64,000 nt of DNA from Ahaetulla prasina. Lineage: Eukaryota; Chordata; Lepidosauria; Squamata; Colubridae. Both the position numbers and the translations under genes were made by a program. Shown one piece after another: positions 34,547 to 46,012 of the stretch; positions within the stretch are counted from its first letter, which is position 1; each line of letters begins with the position of its first letter. The stretch is from assembly GCF_028640845.1 (NCBI RefSeq), contig NC_080540.1, forward strand, positions 260,536,458 through 260,600,457. Direction: 5' to 3'. The notes under the pieces are model-generated. The model had not been told where the DNA came from. It saw only the letters and a list, made by a program, of their open reading frames with translations, and made no database searches.

Positions 34547-34817
34547 GGGCCTCTGTGGCTCAGACTGGTAAGACAGTCTGTTATTAACAGCAGCTGCTTG
34601 CAATTACTGCAGGTTCAAGCCCCACTAGGCCCAAGGTTGACTCAGCCTTCCATCCTTTATAAGGTAGATAAAATGAGGACCCAGATTGTTGGGGGCAATA
34701 AGTTGACTTTGTATATAATATACAAATGGATGAAGACTATTGCTTGACATAGTGTAAGCCGCCCTGAGTCTTCGGAGAAGGGTGGGATATAAATGCAAAT
34801 AAAAATAAAAATAAAAT
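34547..34817 (+). mobile_element. tRNA-derived SINE (Sauria/Squam type)
   Basis: Full structure: a tRNA-like head with A box TGGCTCAGACTGG and B box GGTTCAAGCCC, a body with GTTGACTCAGCCTTCCATCC and AAAATGAGGACCCAGATTGT, then a tail GCCGCCCTGAGTCTTCGGAG ending in (AAAAT)n. The tail hairpin resembles the L2 3' end at 26540-26590, suggesting shared mobilisation machinery. Confidence 0.9.
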
Positions 34818-34825
34818 AATTTATA

Positions 34826-34893
34826 ATAGGGTCATCTCCAGAGAGATGGGTTGCACATAAGTCCAATAAACAAACAAGCAAACAAACAAACAA
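34826..34893 (+). mobile_element. LINE-like 3' tail with (AAAC)n
   Basis: ATCTCCAGAGAGATGGGTTG then CACATAAGTCCAATAAACAA followed by (AAAC)n. It looks like the 3' terminus of another LINE; family uncertain. Confidence 0.5.
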
Positions 34894-35505
34894 AATTTGA
34901 AGTAGGTAATACTGGGTTCCAAGAAAGCCTTCTTAGAATAAATAGAAAACAAGAAAAATATTTTCCTTATTTGTCCTTTCATTACTTAGAGTTTGACCAT
35001 GAATTTTGCTTTGGAGATTAGACGCCAATGGCAGTGCTTTACATAGAAGCTTTCTATTAGATTATATGATTGGTATTAATGAGAACCTTTAATATTGTAA
35101 TATAAAAATAGACTTAAAGGAAAATTGAAGCATTTCAGAAAAGCATTAAAATATATATTTCACAATCAGTAGTTGGAAGATCTGTTAGCTGAATGAAGGT
35201 GAATATTTTATGCCTTTCTGACTGATGTATCTTTATCATCTACTGATGATGATTATAAGAATACATGTGGCATGTTGCATACTTTCCAGATGATACTGTA
35301 TGATCCTGGAGTTCACTGTACTTTATTTCTGTATTTTTAGGGAAACCACTTTAATTTCTGAGAAAATAATACAAATTCTCTGGGGAAAAAGCATGTGGTC
35401 ATTCTATTTGAGTCCTCCTAATTATTTAATGGGGTATACTCGGGCTACTTCCACTTCCAGCTATCTGTAGCCTGGACTATAGGAGATGTCATCTTTTAAA
35501 CTCTC

Positions 35506-36138
35506 TGTGATGACCCAGGTGTGACACAAAGGCAACATAGCCAGAGAACCTATATGAGTCCCTTTATTATCACTAACTGTGCCCCCAATGTCCCTTTCAA
35601 CTCTCCGGCCTGGAGAGAGCTCTTCCACCAATCTGTAATAGTCTTTGGCTGGCAATACTTCAGTCTCAAACATTGTAAGCAGAAAACTAAAAAAAAATCC
35701 AAAGGCAAGACAAGGTAATTAATCCAGCAGGGCAAGCAAAATAAGGAATTCCACAAGTAAAGTAGCACAGCAGTAAATCAAACCAGTTGGGAGGATGCCA
35801 GGATTCAAATAAACACCAGATAGCATTTGTTCCTAACAACCGCCCCTCCCATTTGCCTTTCCTTTTAAACTCCATCAGCAGCTGTGCCTTGTAAAGAGGA
35901 TTGGGTCCCTTTCCTCCCTCATAAGCCACACAACCCATGTTGCTCTTTTCTCTGTTTCTCCCTGCGCTGCCTAGGATGAGGAAGGGGTGGGCCTCTCCCT
36001 TGTCCTACCTGTCCCCTGCTATGCCCAGCCTGACTTTGCACTTCCCCAGTTTCTTCCACAGCCAATGGATCCACTCTCTCACTCTCTGTCAGTGGTTCCT
36101 CTTCCCCTTCGGATTCAGACTCCGACAGGGGCATGACA
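35506..36138 (-). mobile_element. Solo LTR (- strand) with 5-bp target duplication
   Basis: 633 bp beginning TGTGAT and ending ATGACA, with CTCTC directly repeated on both sides (35501-35505 and 36139-36143). The reverse complement of TTTATT at about 35559 gives AATAAA near the 3' end on the - strand. The 5' part on that strand is rich in Glu/Ser codons over 71 open codons, unlikely to be a functional gene. No internal genes are present. Confidence 0.88.
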
Positions 36139-38039
36139 CTCTCTTATGTCTTTCTGGTCCCTTGAAGTAAATGTGTGTATGTGCATTGTTATGTTTCTGT
36201 ATCTTTGGGTTTCTTTCTTTCTGCCAAGATGTAAATGCCATTGAGTCTCAGAGATCCAGGGGAAATTTATAATCCAGTAAATCCAGTTTCTTTTTTTGCT
36301 GATGTTCCAGACAGATTAAACTAAAAAATAGTGTTGAAAGAAATATCCATCTGATTCAGTTCTAAGCGTGGAGAAAGACACTGAAAACATGGAGGCTGAT
36401 TGGAAAGATGGTTTAATGGAGCAGAACCATCAAGCACATAGTCCTGGTGCAGTTGAACACATGGAGTGGAGAGTAAGGGTTATTTATACCCTCTCTTGGG
36501 TGTTGCCCTTGAGCTTCCTGTGCAAGGGCATGCATTCTATTGGTTGCTGTCAGATTCCCATGGGGCTATGTAGAGGTCATAGCTAACTTTGTAGGTGCTG
36601 ATGTAATGAAGAGGCTTGTTGTGCAATTCCTAGTGTGGCTGAAGGCTAAGCCTACCTTTGTTCAGAGCCAGACCTTGCTGTGGGCAGTAATGGATTACCA
36701 AATCTGCATTTCTAAAGCTGCCCCAGCTCAGTATCTGTTTGGGGGGCAGGGGGCAAGGAGCTGAAGTTCTCAGTTTCTGTCTCCCTTAAGATTTCTCTTT
36801 CTCTTTTAGGGAAATAGAATAGAAATAATATTCTGCCTTCTTAATATTTCTCAAAATATTTAATTTTTCTAGGAGATGGGTGAGTGCTAACTTTCTACAA
36901 TAGTAAAATATAAAAAAATCAACTCACAAATTCCTCAATATGACCAGGTCTCACTTCTAAAATCCTTTTGCATTTTTTGTGTTTATTGCAATTTTCATTA
37001 TACTTTTTATTTTGCAATAGGCTACTAAATTTTCCTATTAAATAATTGAGTTTTGTAGTGATATTGAAACTTTGGCTATTTCCCAAATAAATACATTGAA
37101 TTCTTTCAGTTTGCTTTATATATGTGAAAGGTCTTAACTGAAGAGATTGTTGTATTAGAGATATAGGGTTAAATTCACAAAAATGTATTTTTGGTCAATG
37201 TTTAAATATCTACTGTGATTATGTATCGGGAGGTGGTTTAATATCTGAGGCACATTCCTGTTTGGTAACATAATTTAAGCTCAAATGATTCAACATGATT
37301 TACTTTCATCTTGGAGCCATAAAGCACCATTTCAAAAGTGTGTCTGATGAGGCAATGTTCTCTCACTCAGAAAAGAATCCTTGGCCTCCTGTGCTTCGGG
37401 GAAGGGCACACTGATGATGCTTATAGTTCTTGCCACATTTTTCGCAGGATAATCTGCTTGTAGGTTTTATTATAATAGCAACCCTTAGAATTCTCACCTT
37501 CCCATTTCATTCTTTTCATTCTGTTTCTTCTACTGTGGCCTCTGTGGCTGCACCACTAATTTGAAGACACACTCTTCTGTGAAGGTGAGAGAACTTAATT
37601 ATAAGTTGATGGGATCTTCCATAGTACATTCAGTCACGTCAGGCTTGACATCAGTGGATTCTGCCACACTTTAAGGAAAAGTATTTTGTGTCCAAAATAA
37701 AAGCACAAGTCCTTTCTTCTGAACACTGAAAATCTCTAGAAGAAGGGAAAGGAAGTGAAGCATCCACCAAAGTTACATTTTCCCTGATATAATAGAGCTA
37801 CCGGCAGTGAAATTATTAGATTAACCAATGTTGTGCCTTTTCTACTCATAGGATTGTGAACTTTGCTCTAACATTTTCTTGTATTAGTGTTAGTGTTCTA
37901 CTTCAGGAAAAAAAAATTGGAGCAGTTTTGGGAGCAGTCAGTGGAATCAGTAGATGTGGTGCTTGTCTCCTTTAATCTGCTATCAGTGGGTGATTATCTG
38001 GATGGTCATCAAAGGAGTTTATTTTATTTTCTGCTGTTG

Positions 38040-38225
38040 TTGATACTGATTGGATATGATGATGATATCCATTCAGTTGTTTTCTGACTTTTGGTGATTC
38101 TGTAGGTTTCTCCACATCTTCCAATCTTGCACTACTTCTTTGAGTTTTTCTATGACTGATTTCAGCTTTGATGATGTCCAGCCACCGTGTTCTTTTGTGG
38201 CCTGGTTTCCTTTTACTGTTCCTAC
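38040..38225 (-). mobile_element. RTE/BovB-like LINE fragment (- strand)
   Basis: On the - strand the sequence reads GHKRTRWLDIIKAEI and later LEDVEKPTESPKVRKQLN, then runs toward (ATC)-type repeats. The R-TRWLDDIK motif is typical of RTE/BovB polyprotein C-termini. It is short and truncated on both sides. Confidence 0.6.
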
Positions 38226-38382
38226 ACTATGATCTACAAAGATAAAAATTAGGTTGTAGATTTAGTTACTTAATTAGATACTTGTATTTATATTCTGCCT
38301 TCCATTGGTCAATTTTTCCCACTAGAACTTTGCAGGGTAGATTGGGCTGACATATTGTGACTGGCTGCAAGTCTCTCTCTCT

Positions 38383-38384
38383 CA

Positions 38385-38424
<40 letters not shown>
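38383..38424. repeat. (CT)n(CA)n microsatellite
   Basis: A CT run, then about seventeen CA units with one TACA interruption. Confidence 0.93.
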
Positions 38425-38427
<3 letters not shown>

Positions 38428-38582
38428 CCATTTTTTTCTTGTATCTTTTTAAAACCATTCTTAAGCTCTACCAGATCTTGCTGGATCGGCTTCAAAATTT
38501 GTACTTGAGCCAGGATCTTTTTTAACAAGATAATTGAAGATTCCTCTTCTGCCATCTTTTCTGGCTCAGCAGATAATGACAC
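38425..38582 (-). mobile_element. Possible retrotransposon ORF1 N-terminal fragment
   Basis: An open - strand frame starting at 38582 (MSLSAEPEKMAEEES, then LLKKILAQVQILKPIQQDL, VELKNGFKKI) has the heptad pattern of a coiled coil like those at the start of L1-type ORF1 proteins. It runs into the (CA)n tract. The assignment is an inference from composition only. Confidence 0.35.
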
Positions 38583-41061
38583 ACACAGTTGGAATTTAGC
38601 TAGGTGTTATCTATATGAGTCTCACTTAAAACAATTAATTTTTAATTTAAGTTTCATTTAAAACAAGATAATATATAATACAAAAATTTAATTACCCAGT
38701 GATCAGAGTCTTTATGCAGAGGGTCTGATAATACAGGAGTTTGAAAACCCTTAGTCAGGAAAGAAGCGAGAGACAGGCCTATAGTGCCATCTCAAAAGTG
38801 GAAGTCTAGCATTGCAATTGTGTTAGTGCAGAACTCTGTGATAATCCTGGAACTCATTGTTACTAGAGATGACGTTCAAAGAATATATTTCCTATATTAC
38901 CCATTTATCCAAAGAACATAGGCAGTTGTTTTGATTTCCATTAGTGGGCATGGATAGAAAAAAGATGACTGTTAAGCAACTGTCCAATAGAAACTGGCTT
39001 GTTTAGGACTAATTTCCTCAGATTGGGAAAGTGTCTTTGGAAATAAGACACTGTGTGTTCTGGTTGGCACAACTCCATTTTGAATAAATGGCTACTTAAA
39101 AAAACGCAGTTATAGTTTTCATCTAAACCAGGAAAAATGAAGCAAAAAAAGAATGTTTGTATTTAGGATATTGCTTTTTTACTATCCTCCTGAAACATTT
39201 ATTAAATTTGATTGTGTGTAATTTTATAAACTGTGTAGTATATTTTTGGATATGTTAAGAAAATTAAAGTATCAAATGTAGTTTTGATTACGGTATATTT
39301 TAAAGAATATAATCTTTGCTTAATACAATACTACAATTAACAGATATAAATTTTATATTCGTAGAAATAGTGGTCAGAGTTATGGGAAAAGTTACAGTTT
39401 TATTCATTGTCTGTCTTGTAACTATTGCTAAAATAACCTTCACTTTATTGTTACCCCCCCCAAATTATAACTTGTCAACTAAGATTGTGGAGAATACACA
39501 GTCTCAAAAGAAATGTCTGCTTTTCAATATAATTTGTTGAGTTGAACATTATTATTTTTCATTATGGTGACCCTGAGTTGCCTGACTAGGTGCATATAAA
39601 GATTAAGATGAATGCAGTTATTCCTTGGCTGAGGTCTGCCTCTTTCAGGGCACATTCTCCCTAATGACATGATTGATAGGCAGTCCCAAATCTAGAGAGG
39701 AACTCATTAATCACAACACTGACTGAATCCAATCATTTGCTTCACCTGCACAGTGATGGACAGGAAAGGATACAGTTTGTGTGCTGACACTGAAACAGTC
39801 ATTTGTCAGAGGGCCTCAACTTTTTCAATGTCATCCTGTAAGCAGCTTGACATAACATTCAGCTGCACTACTATACAACTTCAAAACACTACTTTTTAAT
39901 TTTACTATGCTTGTAAAGATGTAGTTCTTTGGAAACTTTTAGATCAAATATAGTGATAGCTTATATCTGTAGAATTACATTGTAGTAACTATAATTTCAA
40001 ATTATTCAGTGCTTTGAGTATTCTGAAGTGATGTATTAGATTGTAATATTAATTACTGGGTTCTATGCATGTACATGCATCATGCAAATAGATTTAAATA
40101 TATATACATATATATATTTATGCTATGGTCCTATGTATGTTTATCTGAGAATGGGCCTACCTGAATTTAATGAAGCTTAATTCTGAGGTGACATATACTA
40201 GAGTGCAGATTAGAATAAATACTTGGTTTTCTTTGAGAATGTTATACTATCGGCTCTACTATAATTAAAAATGTTATAATAGCTTTTGGAGTTTCTAAAT
40301 TGCTAATTGAGGATGGATGCAATGTTGTGATACAGTTTGAAACTTACAATCAGATCTTAATATATTGAATAATTAATATTAGAATGGGAATAGTTAGGTA
40401 AACCAGCCCAGGGGTCACATACAAAAAGAAAGTGTAAGCTTTTAACAATTTGTTGTTTTCCCAATTGAAAATTCATATAAGATTATTCAGTGAGTAATAC
40501 CTTAAAATTTTTTAAAAGATTTTAAAAACTGTAGTTAATATAGTAACTATTTGTGTGGTGTGTTAATTGGGATTTAAAATAATGTAATAAAATAAGAAAC
40601 CAAGGTTACGTTACTGAAAGTGTGCTTTTTTGGTTAAGAATAATAAAAAGCATTTAATTGTCTTTCATTTTTATATTAAACATGTTTTTAATATGTTTTC
40701 TTTTTATTAGGATACTATTTCATAAAGTGAGGAGAGTTTAGCATGTTTTTAATTTGATGTATTATTTTTTCCTTTTAATGGGGTACTTGTTCATAAAGAG
40801 GACCCATATGTTTAAAAACACAAGCAGAAAAATAATTGTGAACAGTAAAAAGATACCTGCAAAGTTACATTTTTCTCTTCTTTAACTACACAGGGACTTT
40901 TGCAAAATGGTGTTTCTATCATTTTATCATATAATCACACACACTGTACAGACTGAAGAGCTCAAATCAGGAAATGTAACTATATTGGTCTTCTAGATTA
41001 AGACTCTATCTTTTGGCAATATTCATTGTTTCATATTGTAATACTTGTGCTTTCTTTTTAG

Positions 41062-41221
41062 TACAATTACTACTGCAAAAGATAGTAGGACCTCAGAAGA
41101 GGAAACTATTGAGCTTGAATTGACTGAGCAGAAAATAAACATGATGGCCTTGGATATCTGCCACAAACCAGGTGGCAGTGAATACCTGAGGCAAATTTAT
41201 CACATCATCCAGCTCAATGAG
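41062..41221 (+). CDS. KIAA0825: KIAA0825 orthologue, internal exon (window exon 12)
   Basis: After TTTCTTTTTAG one base completes Cys, then [40 protein letters not shown] and [13 protein letters not shown], with donor GAG|GTAGGG at a codon boundary. [31 protein letters not shown] is a near-invariant family block, so identification is secure. The donor (+1 to +6 GTAGGG) is weaker than most in this gene. Confidence 0.96.
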
Positions 41222-42389
41222 GTAGGGAAACGGCCTTTTTTACCGAGCAATTAGGTGTGTAGTGGCCTGAGGCAGCATCTGCTGGCAGCTAAGGGTTACT
41301 CAAGGAGGTGATAATGCTTCCTAAAGTCAATACCTGAGTCAATACCTCACTGGGTTACACTATCTGCTTTAAGCTTTTCTGCATTTTTTCATAAAAGGTT
41401 ATTTTAGGGCATTGTATACTTTTTATTTAGGTATATAGACTCTGTCATGCTTCATTAATTGATTTCTGATTTCTAAAACTGACACAAAAAACTTTTGTGT
41501 AAGTATGTTCAAAATCATTTTGTTTCCATTTATTTTTGTTTTGTTTTATTTCTATTTTATTTCAAGGAAAAGTAGATTAATGTAATAATTAAAAGAATAT
41601 GGATGTGTACAGATCATATTTTTAAAAATATAAACTTATCAACCATAATCATTGATTTTTTTTCTTCAGTGAAAGAGAATTTGTTTCGGCTTTGTGCTGA
41701 TTGTCCAATGAGTAAATCAGATACCTTTTATTTTATTGACTTCTGAAGCATTTTTTCTTTGTTACATACAATACTGTCATTGCTCAGTTACAGGCCACTA
41801 CTGACTAATACATTAGATTCAGGGGTATACTTGTACTCCAAAATTATATAAATGAACAAGATTGCTAGTGTTTTAATCGTAATTTTTTTTTGTCAGCTTT
41901 ACATTATATGTACTAGTTTCTGTGATCATTTCATTTAGGAGCAAAGGTTAAAAAAGGAATTTGTAACATGATTATTCACTGTAACTTTGAATACAGTTTG
42001 TTAATTGTTTGAGGAATTGCCATTTTGATTTGGGTGTAAATAGGTGGAAGTAAAAATAAAGAACCAACAATCAAGAACAATCACTCAACTCCATAAAGGA
42101 CTTTTTAAAACATCACCCAGAGTCACTGATTCAATGTCTTAGTAAAATGCCTAAAGTCCAAGGATCATATCTCTAGGGATTTTCAAAAAGCAAATAAGGT
42201 TGGGCCTGACTGAATTTTAGAGAAAAGTGGTGCACAAAGCAGATGCCACTAGAGAGAAGGATACTTCTTGGGTCCCATCAGATGACATTGCTTCATTAAA
42301 AGATGTTAGAACATGCCAACTTCGTTGAATCTGGTGATCAACAAGAATTAATATTGGTCAAGCAGGTAAATCAACTCTGTGCCATAAAT

Positions 42390-42595
42390 CAGCGGTCCCC
42401 AACTTTTCCGGCTTGGCATATCAGCGGGAGTGGAGAGGGAAAGTTTTGTGCGAGTGGCAAGTATGTGTATGAGCACGCACAACTCACCGCTCACACAAGT
42501 GGAGCTGCTTGCGTGCGCACACTTGTCTGGCAGTTGTGCAGCCTGATTCTGAATGGCAGTGGTAGTGGGCCACCACCCAAAGTTGGAGATCCCTG
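42390..42595. mobile_element. hAT-type MITE (206 bp)
   Basis: Begins CAGCGGTCCCCAACTTTTCC and ends CCCAAAGTTGGAGATCCCTG. Flanks CCATAAAT and TCATAAAG match at 6 of 8 positions, consistent with an eroded 8-bp duplication. The interior is rich in CpG and TGTG/CACA. Confidence 0.8.
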
Positions 42596-43924
42596 TCATA
42601 AAGAGCTTTACAGATGACACTCAGCACCTTGAATTCTATATGGAAATCTATTGGCAGCTCATAAAGTGGTTGTGTAAGTGCAATGGTATGTGGCTATAGC
42701 TATCCATACTGGCATATTCTCAACTAGTGCAGCTTCTGAATGATACTTAAGGACAGATCCAAGGCTGCTATCTGGTTCTTAAATAGGAGCCATAATTCGA
42801 GGAGGATTCCCAAATTATATTCCAGTCCTGCCTGGGGAAGTGGATGCCATTCTATCCAGTACTAAAGATGGAAGGTTTCTCAAAATATTGGTCCAAAAAC
42901 AATTCAACCTTATTAGGGTTGAAACTAAGCCTATTTTCCCCCATCCAGATTCCCCAGAGTTTCCAGACACCAAAGAGAAACCTTGGAATCAAAAGAGGCA
43001 GAAATGTACAATTAATGACAAGGGGTAGAGATGTACAGTTAATATTACCAGAGTTCAATGACAGTTCAACTCATGGCACTTGATGACTTCACTCAGTGGT
43101 TGTATATAAAGTTTCAATAGAATTAGGAGTTTACAGCCTGAAGTAGCCTACAAAGCAAGTTCGTATGGTTTAACCTTCCTCTCCACCCAACAACTGGAAC
43201 AGCCCTTTGAGGGAGGAAGAAAACTACAATATCACACCATCCCTCTAAATCAGTCCAGAAAGATAGCATGATCAATGGTAATTAAAAGCCATTGTCAAAT
43301 CAAGGAGGGCCAGGCTGAGAATACCACTGACTTCCTGACTCCTCCAAGGCCATCTACAAATGCAGTCAATGCTGTCTCATAGCTATATTCAGGCCTGAAT
43401 TCATTGAAGCTGAAACTCGACTACCATACCCATAATTTTTTCCCAAAGAGGAGGCTGGAAATTGATTAAAAAATATCCCGCATGACAGACCTAGTGGTGG
43501 TTTTTTGAACAGGGAAAGATTGCCCTTAATGCCTTGAGGTAATCCTTAATAAAGGCTCTTACACGTTTTGCTTTCGCCAATGGTACTTAGGCATCCCTTA
43601 GGCTATTTCATCTCCCATAGATCCTTGAAAACCAGGGGGTACCATCTGATCTGTCAGCAGCAAGGCAATGTCAGGTGCAAACCAATCTAAGACCATTGTT
43701 GCCCTCTCATTCCAAGTTGCAAGCTAGGCTTCTGTTGAGCTATGCATCAGAGCCTCAGGAATAATCCCAAACTCCCTTTGAAATATTTCATGGTGGGAGC
43801 AGTTCAGAAAAATCCAAAAGAATCAAAGAACCATGATTGGGGACTGATTTGAATTCCCCCTGTATCCAGATTGTGTTGCTATTGTCCTGAGCCAAAACCA
43901 AATTCAAGCATCCCCTCAATGGAT

Positions 43925-44085
43925 GAATCTCAGTCTGAATCTCATCATGACGATCTTAGCAGATGTACCTTATCTGTTGCAACATGTGCCCTGTGGAACA
44001 GCTTCCCCATGGACATCCAGATGGCCCAAGCCCTGTTGGCTTTCTGGAAGGCTGTAAAAACCTGCTTTTGCCACAAGTGAGAGGG
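43925..44085 (+). mobile_element. Decayed L2-type LINE C-terminal relic
   Basis: CTLSVATCALWNSFPMDIQM then LLAFWKAVKTCFCHK parallels the AFSVGAPTLWNELP...F-RELKTHLF end of L2. The preceding kilobase (42600-43900) looks like further decayed LINE but has no readable frame. Confidence 0.55.
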
Positions 44086-44422
44086 CCAGGCCATGACCTC
44101 ACAAGTTATTTCTGACTCCATGCTCAAGAAAAACAAGATAAAATGCCCTCACACTATTGTGATGTAATCCACTACTAACTTTGCCACAATTTCAAGCAGC
44201 TCAAGCAGGGAAATCACTATACCTCATGATACTGTAGAGTAGCCACAATCCCATCAGTATGAATTATCTAAAAGATTTATTTTAGATACAAAAGATACAA
44301 TTATTTAATTATGTTTCTGAAAAATATATAGGAGGAATTTAAATCCTTCATTCATTTACATAACAAACCTCTTTGTTCTTCTCCAATGTAATTATTACTC
44401 AGTTGGAATTCTTTTTCTAAAG

Positions 44423-44575
44423 GATTATTTGAATGAACAGCTATCTTATGAGGGAGCTTCTGAAGAAGACCCAGCAAACATCAGACATTTATGTCTAATG
44501 TTAAGAAGCAAAGAGCAGCCTGTTTTTGACCCTTTCCAGGTGCACCACTGGTATTGCACTAATGTGTTAAAAAAG
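44423..44575 (+). CDS. KIAA0825: KIAA0825 orthologue, internal exon (window exon 13)
   Basis: Exactly 51 codons, phase 0 at both ends. After TTTCTAAAG it reads DYLNEQLSYEGASEEDPANI, then LCLMLRSKEQPVFDPFQVHH and NVLKK, with donor AAG|GTTAGT. The DYL-EQL start continues the preceding QLNE, and F-PF-V resembles the mammalian FNPFHVY segment. The middle is poorly conserved, as it is in mammals. Because it is symmetrical, skipping would keep the frame. Confidence 0.87.
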
Positions 44576-44984
44576 GTTAGTCGTTATATGAAGTACCTAA
44601 TGTTGTTTAATATTTAAATCTGTTAACAAAAGAAATCCAATGCCTAGTTCAGATTGCTTTTGAAAGCCTTGCAATTATAATTCTTTGGATATACATTTGC
44701 ACCATTTGATAAAATTGAGGGTGCTGTATATACTTGTCTTCTTTATTTAGAAGCTATCTTTCATATGGATGCAGCGAATTTGACAGCAGTGATTGGGAGA
44801 TCAAAAGAAAACCTGATTCATTATTAGGAACTTTGAAACCCAAACTTTTTGATTAGAAATAGAATTAAAACAGCCAGTTATAATTTCCCCAAAATGTACT
44901 AAGTTACTTCGCTGAGTTCTATGTCTATTATTGTTGATCTTATTGCCAGATATCTTTATTGCCCAAATGTATAGTTTTTGGAGG

Positions 44985-45092
44985 ATGAGACAGGATGGGA
45001 TGGGACGGGACAGGAAAGAAAGAAGGAAGGAAAGGAGGAAAGAAGGCAGGCAGGCAGGCAGGCAGGGAGGCAGGCAGGCAGGCAGGCAGGAA
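44985..45092. repeat. Purine-rich simple repeat (GGGAT/AGGA/GGCA)
   Basis: A strand-asymmetric tract: GGATGGGATGGGACGGGACA, then GAAGGAAGG runs, then about ten AGGC units. Overlapping open frames on both strands are by-products of the repeat. Confidence 0.93.
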
Positions 45093-45501
45093 TTTGCTTT
45101 CAAGTTCCTAAAATACAAAATACAAAAAGGATAGTAGTGGCATTTATCTTATACAATTAAATAAAGCTTTTCATACAGTTCCAGCACTAGGAACTAGCAG
45201 AGGAGATGTACACTGATAATCTACTGCATGCAATAATGAATCATGCTTTTAAGTGATTGGTAGAAGCAAGGATTGGTATCTGTACTGGCAAGGTTTCTCT
45301 TGTAATAGCATCTTCCTCATGTTGCCACCTCATTTCATTTCATTCTCTTTCATGTATTGTGACTGTACTCTTAAGATTTCATCCAAATACTGTAAGTTGA
45401 GTTGAGAAATAATACTGACCAGTATGGGATGGAATGAATACTTTTACTAGAAATTGCTTCCAGTTAGGTACAATATTACATGTTAATTGTTTTCTCACAT
45501 A

Positions 45502-46012
45502 ATAGCAATAGCATTTAGACTTATATACTGCTTCATAGTGCTTTACAGCTCTCTCTAAGCAGTTTACAGAGTCAGCATATTTTTTTAAAATTTACATTTA
45601 TATCCCGCCCTTCTCCGAAGACTCAGGGCGGCTTACAGTGTGTAAGGCAATAGTCTCATTCTATTTGTATATTTACAAAGTCAACTTATTGGCCCCCCCC
45701 CAACAATCTGGGTCCTCATTTTACCTACCTTATAAAGGAGGAAGGCTGAGTCAACCTTGGGCCTGGTGGGATTCGAGCCTGCAGTAATTGCAGGCTGCTG
45801 TGTTTTAATAACAGGCCATCTTACAGCCTGAGCCACCACGGCCCTTGGTTTTGCCCCCAACAATCTGGGCCCTCATTTTACCAACCTCAGAAGAACGGAA
45901 GGCTGAGTCAATCTTGAGTTTGTGACATTCAAATTGCCGAACTGCTGGTAGCCAGCATTCAGCAGACGTAGCCTGCAGTACAGCATTCTAACCACTGTGC
46001 CACAATGGCTCT
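45502..46012 (-). mobile_element. Sauria-type SINE (- strand), split by a second SINE
   Basis: On the - strand the head reads GAGCCATTGTGGCACAGTGG (A box TGGCACAGTGG), then TTTGAATGTCACAAACTC at the B-box position, and a body TTGACTCAGCCTTCCGTTCT to CAGATTGTTGGGGGCAA. The body resumes beyond the insert as ATATGCTGACTCTGTAAACT, GCTGTAAAGCACTATGAAGC and GTATATAAGTCTAAATGC. The host portions are about 45502-45580 and 45850-46012. Confidence 0.85.
45581..45849 (-). mobile_element. SINE (- strand) inserted inside an older SINE
   Basis: Same family as 34547-34817, reversed: tail TATATCCCGCCCTTCTCCGA and GACTCAGGGCGGCTTACAG, body CAACAATCTGGGTCCTCATT and GAAGGCTGAGTCAACCTTGG, B-box complement GGGATTCGAGCC, head complement AGCCTGAGCCACCACGGCCC. 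It interrupts the host SINE between ATATGCTGACTC and TTGGGGGCAA. Confidence 0.88.

Larger units (their letters stand above)
34408..41061. other. KIAA0825 intron (6,654 bp)
   Basis: Contains a SINE (34547-34817) followed by another LINE-like tail with (AAAC)n (34826-34893), a - strand solo LTR (35506-36138), a possible further LTR-like insertion at about 36340-36800 with no ends fixed, a BovB-like fragment (38040-38225), a (CA)n tract (38383-38424) and a possible ORF1 fragment (38425-38582). 38583-41061 is AT-rich with nothing recognised. Confidence 0.55.
41222..44422. other. KIAA0825 intron (3,201 bp)
   Basis: The first kilobase is AT-rich with nothing recognised. A hAT-type MITE occupies 42390-42595. 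From there to about 44130 the sequence is less AT-rich and looks like a decayed LINE, with an L2-like C-terminal remnant at 43925-44085. Confidence 0.55.

Noticed and set aside
36340..36800. Possible third LTR
   Set aside because: Composition and open frames are suggestive, but no TG...CA ends with a 5-bp duplication could be found.
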